Counted from the first letter of the stretch, positions 1 to 6,475 are shown. The stretch is 6,557 nucleotides of DNA from JBBILU01 sp037444775 (GCA_037444775.1 JBBILU010000001.1:1-6557), one strand, 5' to 3'. Translations and numbers: made by a program. Notes: generated from the sequence alone by a model not told the origin.

Positions 1-466
1 TAATTTGTGATTTATTTACTTCTCTTTTAATAATGAACTCAAGATAATCTGCTGATAACTCAACGAGTTCAGAAGCCATTTTATCAAGAATATAACCTTC
101 TAATGAATTCCCTTCATCAAAAAATTTCAAGATTGACTTTTCGACTTTTTCACCAATCGTACAAACGATGATATATAATGACTCTGCATCTTTCAGGCTT
201 CTGTAAATTATCTTTCCAATTTCAAATAACTGATTTTTAATTTTAATTTTAATTTTATTGTTGAATACTCTCATATCAGTAGAATCGAAGTAAACATAAC
301 CCGCCACAATTTTTGATTTTTGTCTTAGCAGTGAGAACAAATCTTGAAAATATTCATCTATAATTTCGGGAGAGAATTCTTTCAATAGTAAATTCTTCAA
401 AGAAGAACCATCTTCGGTTATCTTCTCAAAATCAAAATTAAATATTTTACTTTCTTGTTGTTTCAA
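1..466 (-). CDS. MetH activation domain-like protein (partial, C-terminus beyond window)
   Basis: About 155 residues are visible in one uninterrupted frame running off the left edge. The second half resembles the activation domain of B12-dependent methionine synthase: a segment reading LFEIGKIIY, then YIIVCTIGEKVEKS (matching the family pattern of a hydrophobic strand ending in T-x-G-x-x-V), then LDKMASELVELSADYLEFII, which fits the helix that follows. In MetH this domain binds S-adenosylmethionine for reductive methylation of cobalamin; stand-alone versions occur beside corrinoid proteins, as here. No ATG lies in frame near the beginning; TTG at 466-464 is the likely start, two bases after the UGA stop of the upstream corrinoid gene. 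All six glycines are GGN and none is UGA, unlike the genes right of 711. The family call is fairly good; the exact function is inferred. Confidence 0.6.
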   Translation of the reverse strand, partial: MKQQESKIFNFDFEKITEDGSSLKNLLLKEFSPEIIDEYFQDLFSLLRQKSKIVAGYVYFDSTDMRVFNNKIKIKIKNQLFEIGKIIYRSLKDAESLYIIVCTIGEKVEKSILKFFDEGNSLEGYILDKMASELVELSADYLEFIIKREVNKSQI

Positions 467-467
467 A

Positions 468-710
468 TCAATTCAAATTATTGTTAAGATAATTAAGAAA
501 ACCAGCTGGGTCAGGTGAATAGAAATCAGCTTTTATTTCATCGGCAAATTTTTGACTTACAGGCGCACCGCCTATTGCAACAGGCAAAGTAAAACCATTT
601 GCTCTTAAATCTTCAATTATAGTTTTCATATTCAGCATAGTTGTAGTAAGTAATGCGGATAATCCAACAGCTTTAATATCAGTCTCTTTTAATTTTTGAA
701 TTATTTTTTT
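468..710 (-). pseudogene. C-terminal fragment of a corrinoid (B12-binding) protein
   Basis: This open frame carries the end of a Rossmann-type cobalamin-binding domain of the MtbC/MtaC-like corrinoid protein family. The diagnostic order is visible: KAVGLSALLTTTMLNMK, then LPVAIGGAPVSQKFADEI, then ADFYSPDPAGFLNYL. These match the family's VGLSALLTTTM, VGGAP and GADGYAPD blocks. The fragment ends on UGA at 470-468 in the standard code, followed at once by the activation-domain gene, the usual arrangement. The upstream side is missing: the helical domain and the DxHxxG motif binding the lower face of B12 should precede it, but in this frame a TAG occurs at 713-711 and code-25 coding sequence begins in another frame. 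Glycines are GGA, GGT and GGC only. It is truncated by the junction and would not make a functional protein as assembled. Confidence 0.7.
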
Positions 711-1548
711 CTATATTTTCTATTGCATATTCTATTGCATTACTTAATTTATCTGTTCATCATCACATTACTATATCATTTTCATCAAGATCAGTTGAAA
801 GTCACATTGATTTTCAAGAACTTTCTCAAGATAAATATTTTTGTTTTTCTTCAGAAGTTAGATAATAATATTTATCATTAAATTTGTTTCAATAATAGCT
901 TTTTGGAAAATTAAAGAAATGATATCCTCTTTCTTTATTATTTGGAGTTATTCATTGACACTCTCTTTCTGAATGGTGAATAGAAATATTTGGTAAATCT
1001 AAATTAATACTTTGATCAGCATTTCTAACAAAACCTTCATTAGCGATAAATCTAACTTTTTGCAAAGGATGAGCCCAATCTTGAATTACAGAAAAAGCTC
1101 ATCTAATAGGTTTATTAAAAATAGAATAATATTCTTTTTTTGCTTTTACATCTTTGGCAAGTATTTCCAAAAAAGTTGCTAGATTAAATTTTTCTCATCT
1201 AACCAAAAGATGAACCAAGAAATTTAAAAATATTTCATTTCATACTTGATAATGAACTCAACAACACAAATTATTAGAACAAAGCAAAGAACCACATTTT
1301 TTGATTCAAAAATTATCTCTAAATTCTAAATGTAATATTTCTCAAGATTTTTTTTGAGTCAAAATAATTATTAACCTTTCTTTATTCCATTCAATAGTTT
1401 TTATTTCAATTTCTTTTGAAAAATTTGGATACACCAATGAAAAGACCTTTGAAAACGAAAAATGGCTTTGCATAGATGGTTTAAATCTTTTCTCAAAGAA
1501 ATCTTTTGGATAAATAATTCTCTTTTTTATATGTTCGTTATTTTTCAT
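673..1548 (-). CDS. NifD-like nitrogenase component 1 protein, truncated at its C-terminus (code 25)
   Basis: With UGA as glycine this is a 291-residue frame from ATG 1548 to TAA 675-673; 14 of its roughly 18 glycines are UGA. Residues 247-281 (GLSTDLDENDIVMGG, then KLSNAIEYAIENIE) match the conserved TDxxExDIVFGGxKKLxxAI block of the NifD/NifE/NifK/NifN family. A cysteine at 197 in SERECQGI may correspond to a metal-cluster ligand. Residues 1-150 are not recognisable as component 1 and contain a cluster of cysteines at 85, 90, 95 and 96. Normal component 1 subunits have about 400-530 residues; here the frame leaves homology at about residue 281, exactly at the A-rich junction, so the last ten residues are probably artefactual. 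It begins 28 bases after the NifH-like gene, so the two are probably co-transcribed and are the expected partners. The family call is good; the substrate is unknown. Confidence 0.65.
687..713. other. Junction between standard-code and code-25 DNA
   Basis: Left of this A/T-rich tract the minus strand encodes a corrinoid protein without any UGA glycine; right of it the minus strand encodes a NifD-like protein rich in UGA glycines. The two frames differ by one base across a run of seven A (minus strand, 710-704). Removing one A would fuse them into IENIEKIIQKLKETDIKAVG, but neither family normally contains the other. The break lies where both genes are truncated in homology: the corrinoid N-terminus and the component 1 C-terminus are each absent. 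An assembly chimera through a low-complexity tract is the simplest explanation; genuine recombination or lateral acquisition is the alternative. Confidence 0.6.
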
Positions 1549-1576
1549 AGAATATTTAAAAAAATAGTAATACCAC

Positions 1577-2404
1577 CTAAATTCACTCTGGCTCTATTTC
1601 AAATGATTGAAAAAAATCATCGAACTCTTCTTCAGTCATTGGTTTTGGCTCATTTTTTTTTCAAGAAATTGCCAAAATATCATCAACTAGTTTGTCAAAA
1701 ATTTTAGCAACTTCAGAATCTGGTGCATATTCTGCCAAAGTCTTAGCTTTGTATTCTGCACAAGAAATAACATCACTCCTAGGAATAAAAGCAATAATTT
1801 CAAGTCATATTTTTTCTACAAACTTTTTTATTATATCTTTATTAAGAGAATTACTTCTAGCATTTACAATAATTCATCCTACATAAATTCCATTCTTACT
1901 ATATTGATTTACAGCTTTGCAAATATTATTACAAGCATACATGCTCATAACTTCTTCAGAAATAACTATAAAAATTTTTTTTCCATATCAAACTCTAAGA
2001 GGAGAAGCAAAACCTCAACAAACAACATCTCATAAAACATCAAAAAGCATCAAGTCATAATCTTCTTCTAACAAATCTATATCATCAAAAATTTCAAACA
2101 TTTTTGAAATCCCTCTTCAAGCACATCAAGTTCAAGGTATTGGTCATCCTGCTTCAATACAATCTATTCCATTAAATCATTTTACTGTCAATTCTTTTAC
2201 ACTAACATAATCACTTTGTTTTGTTAGCATTTCCATAACAGTTGGGATTCTTTTACCTCAAGTAATTTTTTTAGTAGAATCTGCTTTTGGATCACATCCT
2301 ATTTGCAAAACTTTTTTCCCTCTCAAAGAAAATTGTCCAGAAATATTACTGGAAATAGTAGATTTTCAAATTCATCATTTTCAATAAACAGCTATTCTTT
2401 CCAT
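1577..2404 (-). CDS. NifH/BchL/CfbC-family 4Fe-4S ATPase (nitrogenase iron-protein-like, code 25)
   Basis: A 275-residue protein, close to the roughly 270-295 of the family, complete from ATG 2404 to TAG 1579-1577 when UGA is glycine. All hallmark elements are present: P-loop GKGGIGKS at 8-15, GCDPKADST at 36-44, EAGGPIPGTGCAGRGI at 84-99 with cluster ligand Cys94 and the arginine equivalent to the ADP-ribosylated Arg of NifH (Arg97), and switch II DVLGDVVCGGFA at 122-133 with the second ligand Cys129. In this family a dimer shares one 4Fe-4S cluster between these cysteines and couples ATP hydrolysis to electron delivery to a component 1 partner. The GCAGRG motif is nearer to NifH or CfbC than to BchL, but sequence reading alone cannot assign the subtype. 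Most glycines, including three in the P-loop, are UGA. The acidic C-terminal tail (MTEEEFDDFFQSFEIEPEGI) is not typical. Confidence 0.9.
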
Positions 2405-2409
2405 AAAAA

Positions 2410-2713
2410 TTATAAATTATTAAATAAATTATCTATATATAAATATTTATCTAAAATTTCTTTATTGTTAGAATAATGAGATTTTATTTTGTCTTTGAAA
2501 TTATACATTGAGTTCTCAATTTTTTTCAAAAGAAATTATTTTCAATATTCTGTAAAATATTTTTCATTATCTAAAAACATTTTAGCTTCATTTAAGAAAT
2601 CTTTAGTTTTTCTTGGTTTCAAATATTATTATAGAAAACAGCCAAATTAAAAAGTATTTATCATTTTTTACTTTTTTAATGATTCAAAGAGTTTTCTCAA
2701 CTTTGAAATTCAT
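2410..2713 (-). pseudogene. Decayed small gene between the radical SAM and NifH-like genes
   Basis: This 330-base gap has no intact gene, but two blocks of plausible coding sequence lie in different frames. ATG 2713 opens a 36-residue frame (MNFKVEKTLGIIKKVKNDKY, then a hydrophobic stretch) ending at TAA 2605-2603. A second frame, shifted by one base, runs through FLNEAKMFLDNEKYFTEYGK to TAA 2538-2536 and then continues in the same frame through FLLKKIENSMYNFKDKIKSHY to TAA 2412-2410. One frameshift and one nonsense change would rejoin a protein of about 100 mostly helical, lysine-rich residues. I do not recognise the family. It could equally be non-coding sequence with chance open stretches. 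Confidence 0.35.
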
Positions 2714-2738
2714 TTAATATAGTATATAGTTTGTTTTA

Positions 2739-3707
2739 TTATATTTTTTCACTTTTTATTGGCTTAAATTCTCAACTTCCATACAATAATGGATAATTTT
2801 TCCGAACTCATTGACAAGATTCTCTATATTGACAATATTCACAATTATCAAATTGGACCTTTAACATATCTTTTTTTCTTTTTTTCCAATCAAAATTATC
2901 ATTATTGTTTATGTGGTCAATTTCAACTATATGATCTTGATCTTCTCAAAGAAATTGTTTGATAAGATTTTTATAATTTTTTGTGTCAATTTGATAAAGA
3001 ATACAAGCTGGGACTGTATCAAAAGTAATTCTTATACTATATTTAATGGAAATATAAATCAATTTTCTCAAATAAGGGAGAAATTCAGTGTAACTTATTT
3101 TTAAATCTCCCCAACTTTCCTCTGTATCATTATTAAGCCAAATAAAATTTATTCTAATGTCTTTGACTTCTTTTTTGAAAAAATAAAACAACACTGTTTC
3201 AACTATTGTTTGACAATTTTTTGAATTCAAAACAATATTTACACTTAATGCATCTTTAAGCAATCATTTTTTATGAAGTTCTACAAAATTATCTATTGCT
3301 TTGATTTTTTTTTTAAGTCATCACTTTACTTGAGTTAAATAATCTTCAATTTCTTCCATATGAGAATGGACTGAAAAATTCATTCTTGTAGCTCAAGATT
3401 CTACTATTCTTTTTGCAAATTCTACATCATCAAATTTCATTCAATTACTTATTAAATTTATTGATTTATAACCCAAAATTTTACAAAAAGAAAGAATTTC
3501 TAGAATGTTAGGATGAATTGAAATATCTCAACCCAAAAATCATATAGATCTATATCATTTATCAAAATAAGATTTTATCTTTTCTTCGAGAATTTCTAAT
3601 TTTACAAATTTTATATCCCAAAGTTCTGATTTAGAACTCATACAAAACCTACATTTATTATTGCAAGCTTTTCAAATATTTATTTCTATATGCTTTAGAT
3701 TGTTCAT
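2739..3707 (-). CDS. Radical SAM protein with C-terminal Cys cluster (code 25)
   Basis: A 322-residue protein from ATG 3707 to TAA 2741-2739. The canonical CxxxCxxC that binds the SAM-coordinating 4Fe-4S cluster is at 15-22 (CNNKCRFC). It is followed by FLGGDISIHPNILEIL at 57-72, equivalent to the GGE/GGD motif that contacts SAM, and INLISNGM at 83-90. The C-terminal part holds Cys235, then Cys289-x2-Cys292-x5-Cys298 and the tail LYGSGEFKPI, an arrangement seen in SPASM/twitch-like radical SAM enzymes with auxiliary clusters. It lacks the NifB signature, so I would not call it a cofactor synthase; peptide modification or maturation is possible. Ten or more glycines are UGA. It is the first gene of the minus-strand group leading to the NifH-like gene. 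Family call firm; substrate unknown. Confidence 0.88.
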
Positions 3708-3803
3708 TTATTAAAATTATAATTTAAAAAACATTTTAATCTTAATAAAAAATCTATTTTTTCAAAATTAATAATAAAAATAGAAAAATAAACTCTAAAA
3801 AAT
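3708..3803. other. Divergent intergenic spacer
   Basis: Almost pure A/T with no gene. On the minus strand a TATAAT at 3721-3716 lies only nine bases before the radical SAM start codon, so it would give a nearly leaderless transcript. No convincing -35 accompanies it, and in such AT-rich DNA the hexamer may be chance. Confidence 0.3.
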
Positions 3804-3831
3804 TTGACTATTTAAGCATTTTCTATATAAT
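3804..3831 (+). promoter_or_regulatory. Sigma70-type promoter of the rpsT-infC-rpmI-rplT operon
   Basis: TTGACT at 3804-3809 and a perfect TATAAT at 3826-3831 are separated by 16 bases. The predicted start, about 3838, leaves a leader of about 70 bases before rpsT. The region right after the -10 box (CTCGCTTGC) is unusually GC-rich for this window, which suggests selection on the transcribed leader. Confidence 0.75.
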
Positions 3832-3845
3832 CTCGCTTGCTTATT

Positions 3846-3887
3846 GACTTTTTGGATAAAATAACCGAAAAGTCGGAATTATTTTAT
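3846..3887 (+). promoter_or_regulatory. rpsT leader with two mutually exclusive hairpins
   Basis: Hairpin A pairs GACTTTTTGG (3846-3855) with CCGAAAAGTC (3865-3874) around a 9-base loop, with one G-U pair. Hairpin B pairs ATAAAATAACCGA (3856-3868) with TCGG (3873-3876) and TTATTTTAT (3879-3887), leaving a 4-base loop and a two-base bulge. They share 3865-3874, so only one can form at a time. The leader lies between the promoter and the S20 start codon, as expected of an autoregulatory or attenuating ribosomal-protein leader. The pairing is read directly from the sequence; the regulatory role is inferred. Confidence 0.5.
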
Positions 3888-3906
3888 TCATAAAATTTTT
3901 GTAAAA

Positions 3907-4230
3907 ATGCCAATAATTAAGTGAGCAAAGAAAGCTTTAAAACAAAGTGAGAAAAGACAACAAAAAAATAGTTTCTACAAAGGTATATATACTGAAACTA
4001 GAAAAATTTTTGAAAAAGCTATAAGAGATAAGGACTTAGAAGCTGCAAAAAAAGTATGGGCAAATGAAAAAGTAGAAGATTCTAATACAAAAAGTTGAGT
4101 TAGAAATGTGAGATCATGATTACAATCTATTATCGATAAATTAGTGAAAAAGAATATTATTCATAGAAATAATGCTTCAAGAAAAAAGGCAAAATTTTCT
4201 AAAATGTTAAAAGAACTAGCTTTAAATTAA
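3907..4230 (+). CDS. rpsT: 30S ribosomal protein S20 (code 25)
   Basis: A 107-residue, lysine-rich protein that binds 16S rRNA during assembly of the small subunit. The start MPIIKGAKKALKQSEKR and the conserved C-terminal block IIHRNNASRKKAKFSKML (84-101) match the S20 pattern IHKNKAARKKSRL. The family is usually about 85-90 residues; the extra length is mainly an insertion around residues 45-65. Gly6, Gly64 and Gly71 are UGA, so the standard code would stop translation at codon 6. It is the first gene of the operon; infC follows after 17 bases. No Shine-Dalgarno sequence precedes the ATG; the upstream bases are A/T only. Confidence 0.93.
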
Positions 4231-4247
4231 TATTTTTTGACAATTGG

Positions 4248-4760
4248 ATGGAAGAAAAAAGAAAACCGATTAATGATGAGATAAAAGCTCATAAAGTTCA
4301 GCTAATCAATGAAGAAGGTGAGTTTTTATGAGATATGTCTTTAAATGATGCAAAAATAAAATCATCTGAACTTTGATTAGATTTAATGGAAATAACTAAA
4401 AAAGAAGGTTATTCCATAGTAAAAGTTTTAGATTATTGAAAATATCTTTATAGACAGAAGAAACAAGAGCAAAGGAATAAGCAAAAATGAAAAGCTCCAG
4501 ATATAAAAACAGTTAGAATAACTTTTAAAATATCAGAGCACGATTTAGAAGTAAAAAAAAATCAAGCTGAAAAATTTGCAATTTGATGACACCCTCTTAA
4601 GTTAACACTTATGTTGAAATGAAGAGAAAATCATTATGAGAATATAGCAAGAGAAAAAATAGAACTTTTTGTTAATATGATTTCTCCTTTCTATAAAATG
4701 GATTGAAATATCAAAAAAATGTGATCTACATTTATTATGATGTTTAAATCTACTAAATAA
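4248..4760 (+). CDS. infC: Translation initiation factor IF-3 (code 25)
   Basis: A 170-residue protein. The N-terminal domain begins with the conserved PINDEIKAHKVQLINEEGEFLG and contains LDLMEI; the linker LDYGKYLYRQKKQEQ (61-75) is the IF-3 signature; the C-terminal domain carries KTVRITFKISEHDLEVK, then the KFAIGGHPLKLTLMLKGRE strand-helix block. IF-3 binds the 30S subunit, blocks premature 50S joining and checks the initiator tRNA. UGA codes Gly28, 43, 64, 81, 113, 114, 125, 153 and 159, including the invariant glycine of the DYGK linker, which is strong evidence for code 25. ATG 4248 is chosen because the usual N-terminus follows directly. In many bacteria infC starts at a rare codon for autoregulation; here it is a plain ATG. 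Confidence 0.96.
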
Positions 4761-4785
4761 AATTTAATTTATAACTGTTTAATTT

Positions 4786-4980
4786 ATGACTTTAAAAACA
4801 AGAAGTTGAGTAAAAAAAAGAGTTAAAGTTACTTGAACAGGTAAGTTTATACTAGGAAAAGCTTGTAAAAGACATTTACTTTCTAATAAAACTAAGAAAG
4901 CTAAAGGAAGAAATAGATATGGTTTAGTTTCAGCTTCTGTTGAAAATAGAAAAATTGCAAGACAATTGCCACATTTATAA
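4786..4980 (+). CDS. rpmI: 50S ribosomal protein L35 (code 25)
   Basis: A 64-residue basic protein, the usual L35 length, binding 23S rRNA. MTLKTRSGVKKRVKVTGTGK corresponds to the family start (KMKTKSSAKKRFKVTGTGK) and is followed by the ACKRHLLSNKTKKAKGR block (RHLLTKKSKKRKR in the family). UGA encodes Gly8 and Gly17, the latter within the invariant TGTGK motif. It lies 25 bases after infC, in the near-universal infC-rpmI-rplT order. Confidence 0.95.
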
Positions 4981-4989
4981 AAATTTTTT

Positions 4990-5016
4990 AATTAAATATC
5001 TTTAATTTTCTTTTTT
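4990..5016 (+). terminator. Weak hairpin and T-tract between rpmI and rplT
   Basis: AATTAAA (4990-4996) pairs with TTTAATT (5001-5007) around a 4-base loop and is followed by a run of T broken only by one C. It is shaped like an intrinsic terminator, but the stem is A/T only. It is followed by an isolated purine-rich GGGAGAGGA (5018-5026), about 50 bases before the rplT start, too far to be its ribosome binding site. It may attenuate L20 expression relative to L35, or be chance. Confidence 0.3.
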
Positions 5017-5078
5017 AGGGAGAGGATTATTAAAAAGAATATAATTAAAAAAAATATTATATATTAAATATAAGAAAA

Positions 5079-5423
5079 ATGGTAAGAGTTAAAAGAAGTC
5101 TTATGACTAAAAAAAGGCATAAGAAAATGATTTCTGCTACTAAATGATACAGAATGATGAATTCTAGAGTTTTCTCTAGGGCAAAAAATGCTTGGATGAA
5201 AGCATGATTGAATTCATATGTAGGTAGAAAAAGAAAAAAAAGAGATTTCAGAAGATTATGGACAACTAGAATTAATTCAGCTGTTAGAACTTTAGGAACA
5301 ACTTATTCTAAATTTATTAATAGTATGTATACAAAAAGAGTTTCTTTAAATAGAAAAGTTCTTTCAAATCTTGCTATTTCTAATCCAAAAGTTTTTGAAA
5401 ATGTTGTAAATTTTGTTAAATAA
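5079..5423 (+). CDS. rplT: 50S ribosomal protein L20 (code 25)
   Basis: A 114-residue protein needed for early 50S assembly and binding 23S rRNA. The N-terminal extension MVRVKRSLMTKKRHKKMISATKGYR matches the family start (ARVKRGVTARRRHKKVLKLAKGYRG), then AGLNSYVGRKRKKRDFRRLWTTRINSAVR (42-70), the most conserved L20 segment, and NRKVLSNLAISNPKVFENVV at the end. UGA encodes Gly23 and Gly43. In the standard code only the part from the internal ATG 5208 would look open. The 98-base gap after rpmI is longer than others in the operon. The stop codon is the first base-paired codon of the terminator. Confidence 0.96.
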
Positions 5424-5469
5424 TTAAAAAAATGATTTTTGTATTAAACAGAAATCATTTTTTTAATTA
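5421..5469 (+). terminator. Intrinsic terminator of the ribosomal operon
   Basis: An 18-bp perfect inverted repeat: TAATTAAAAAAATGATTT (5421-5438) and its exact complement (5452-5469), with a 13-base loop. The seven T inside the right arm act as the U-tract for plus-strand transcription. The left arm includes the rplT stop codon. Since both arms carry homopolymer runs, it could also stop minus-strand transcription coming from the interrupted gene. Confidence 0.85.
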
Positions 5470-5582
5470 TTTAAGTTAAAACAAATATCAACTTATTTTA
5501 TAGTAAACTAACTTGAAAATCACCATGGTAATTTATTTAAAAATTCATCAAGTGCTTCAAAAAATGTATCAAAAGAAATATT

Positions 5583-5599
5583 AGACATCTTGCATAACT
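5583..5599 (+). repeat. Left terminal inverted repeat
   Basis: AGACATCTTGCATAACT, the exact complement of 6515-6531. With one gap, similarity extends about five more bases inward (AAGAA on both sides). Confidence 0.92.
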
Positions 5600-5604
5600 A
5601 AGAA

Positions 5605-6081
5605 TTAAGGTAACTTTCTTTCAAAATTGTAAATTCAAGCTATCAAATTCCATCTTAAACCAAATTTTTTTCTTCTATTTCTGTATTTTTCATAAAGTAT
5701 TCTAAAAAACTTCAATTTTCAAATTACATGTTCTACAAATATCCTAGAAGAAGATAATTTTTTATTTTCTTCTTTTTGTTCATTTGTCAAATTCTTTCAT
5801 TTTATTGGTATTTCTGTATTAGAAAACTCCTTTTGTACTCATTGATATCAGCTATCCATTTGTTTTTTAATATTCTCATTAATTCTTAATTTACTATCTT
5901 GTAGAAGTTTAAAATCATGTTTTTTACCATTTGAAAAATCTAAACATATTACTTCTAAGTTCTTCTTATTGACTACTAATTGAACTTTCATTGTATGTTT
6001 CTTTTTCTTTCAAGAATAATATTTCTTTTGAATATTTTTCTTCTTATTTCTTTTTTTTGTTTTTTTTATTCTTTGGTCTTT
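5605..6081 (-). CDS. IS5-family transposase, downstream frame (catalytic C-terminal part, code 25)
   Basis: This frame is open from 6081 to TAA 5607-5605 and continues the transposase begun in the upstream ORF. It carries KKYYSGKKKKHTMK (the conserved YSGKKKxHTxK block), FSNGKKHDFKL, DSGYQGV with the second catalytic Asp, LTNEQKEENKKLSSSRIFVEHVI with the catalytic Glu, and the tail YRNRRKKFGLRWNLIAGIYN. Glycines in YSG, GYQG and AGIYN are UGA. It overlaps the upstream frame by about 36 bases and has no start codon before ATG 5991, which lies after the YSGKKK motif, so expression requires a frame change. Confidence 0.88.
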
Positions 6082-6463
6082 CTATTGCTACTTCTGATGC
6101 ATCAATTAATATCATTTCTATTTCTGTATCTGATTTCAATAATTCTTTTTTTCATAGTATATGAAAATCTTTGTTCTTTAGTATTGCTTTCTCTATCCAT
6201 ATGCAATTTCTATAACAAGAGCTTTCACTTATTCCATAATCTTCTCATATATGTGCATAGGTTCTATATTCTCTTAAATATTCCAGTGTCATTAATAGTC
6301 TTGTTTCTAGATTTAGTTTATTAGGAGCTCATCACTCAGCTTTTTTCTTAGTTTCTTCTTCTTTTAAATATTCTAATATTTTTTCAAATGTTCCCTTTTT
6401 TACTCACACTAATCTTTTAAATTTTCTATCTTCATATTTTATTAAGTTTTCATATATTTTCAT
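6044..6463 (-). CDS. IS5-family transposase, upstream frame (N-terminal part, code 25)
   Basis: A 139-residue frame from ATG 6463 to TAA 6046-6044. Residues 50-95 (LNLETRLLMTLEYLREYRTY and following) form the helix-turn-helix domain typical of this group; MILIDASEVAIERP at 117-130 is the first catalytic block with Asp121. It then runs into a Lys/Asn stretch encoded by A-runs and stops. The catalytic part continues in the +1 frame. Glycines 20, 44, 45, 73 and 104 are UGA. Together the two frames give a transposase of roughly 290 residues, slightly long because of the lysine-rich insertion at the frame switch. Confidence 0.88.
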
Positions 6464-6475
6464 TTTACAGATTTT

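Noticed and set aside
238..262. Short tandem repeat of a TTTTAA-like hexamer
   Set aside because: It merely encodes alternating Lys-Ile (KIKIKIK) within the intact activation-domain frame; no sign of a functional repeat.
696..881. Plus-strand open frame rich in Phe, Leu and Ile
   Set aside because: It is antisense to the NifD-like gene; the composition is what AT-rich antisense gives, and there is no recognisable domain.
1462..1886. Two plus-strand open frames
   Set aside because: They lie opposite the NifD-like and NifH-like genes, whose conserved motifs fix the coding strand.
5040..5045. TATAAT as an internal promoter for rplT
   Set aside because: No -35 element lies at a suitable distance and such hexamers are common by chance at this base composition.
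3907..5423. UGA codons as recoding events such as selenocysteine or readthrough
   Set aside because: They are far too frequent, lie at glycine positions of universal proteins and have no adjacent recoding structure; a genome-wide code change explains all.
5980..6324. Plus-strand frame looking like a multi-pass membrane protein
   Set aside because: It is the antisense of the transposase; poly-A-rich coding reads as Phe/Leu-rich on the other strand.
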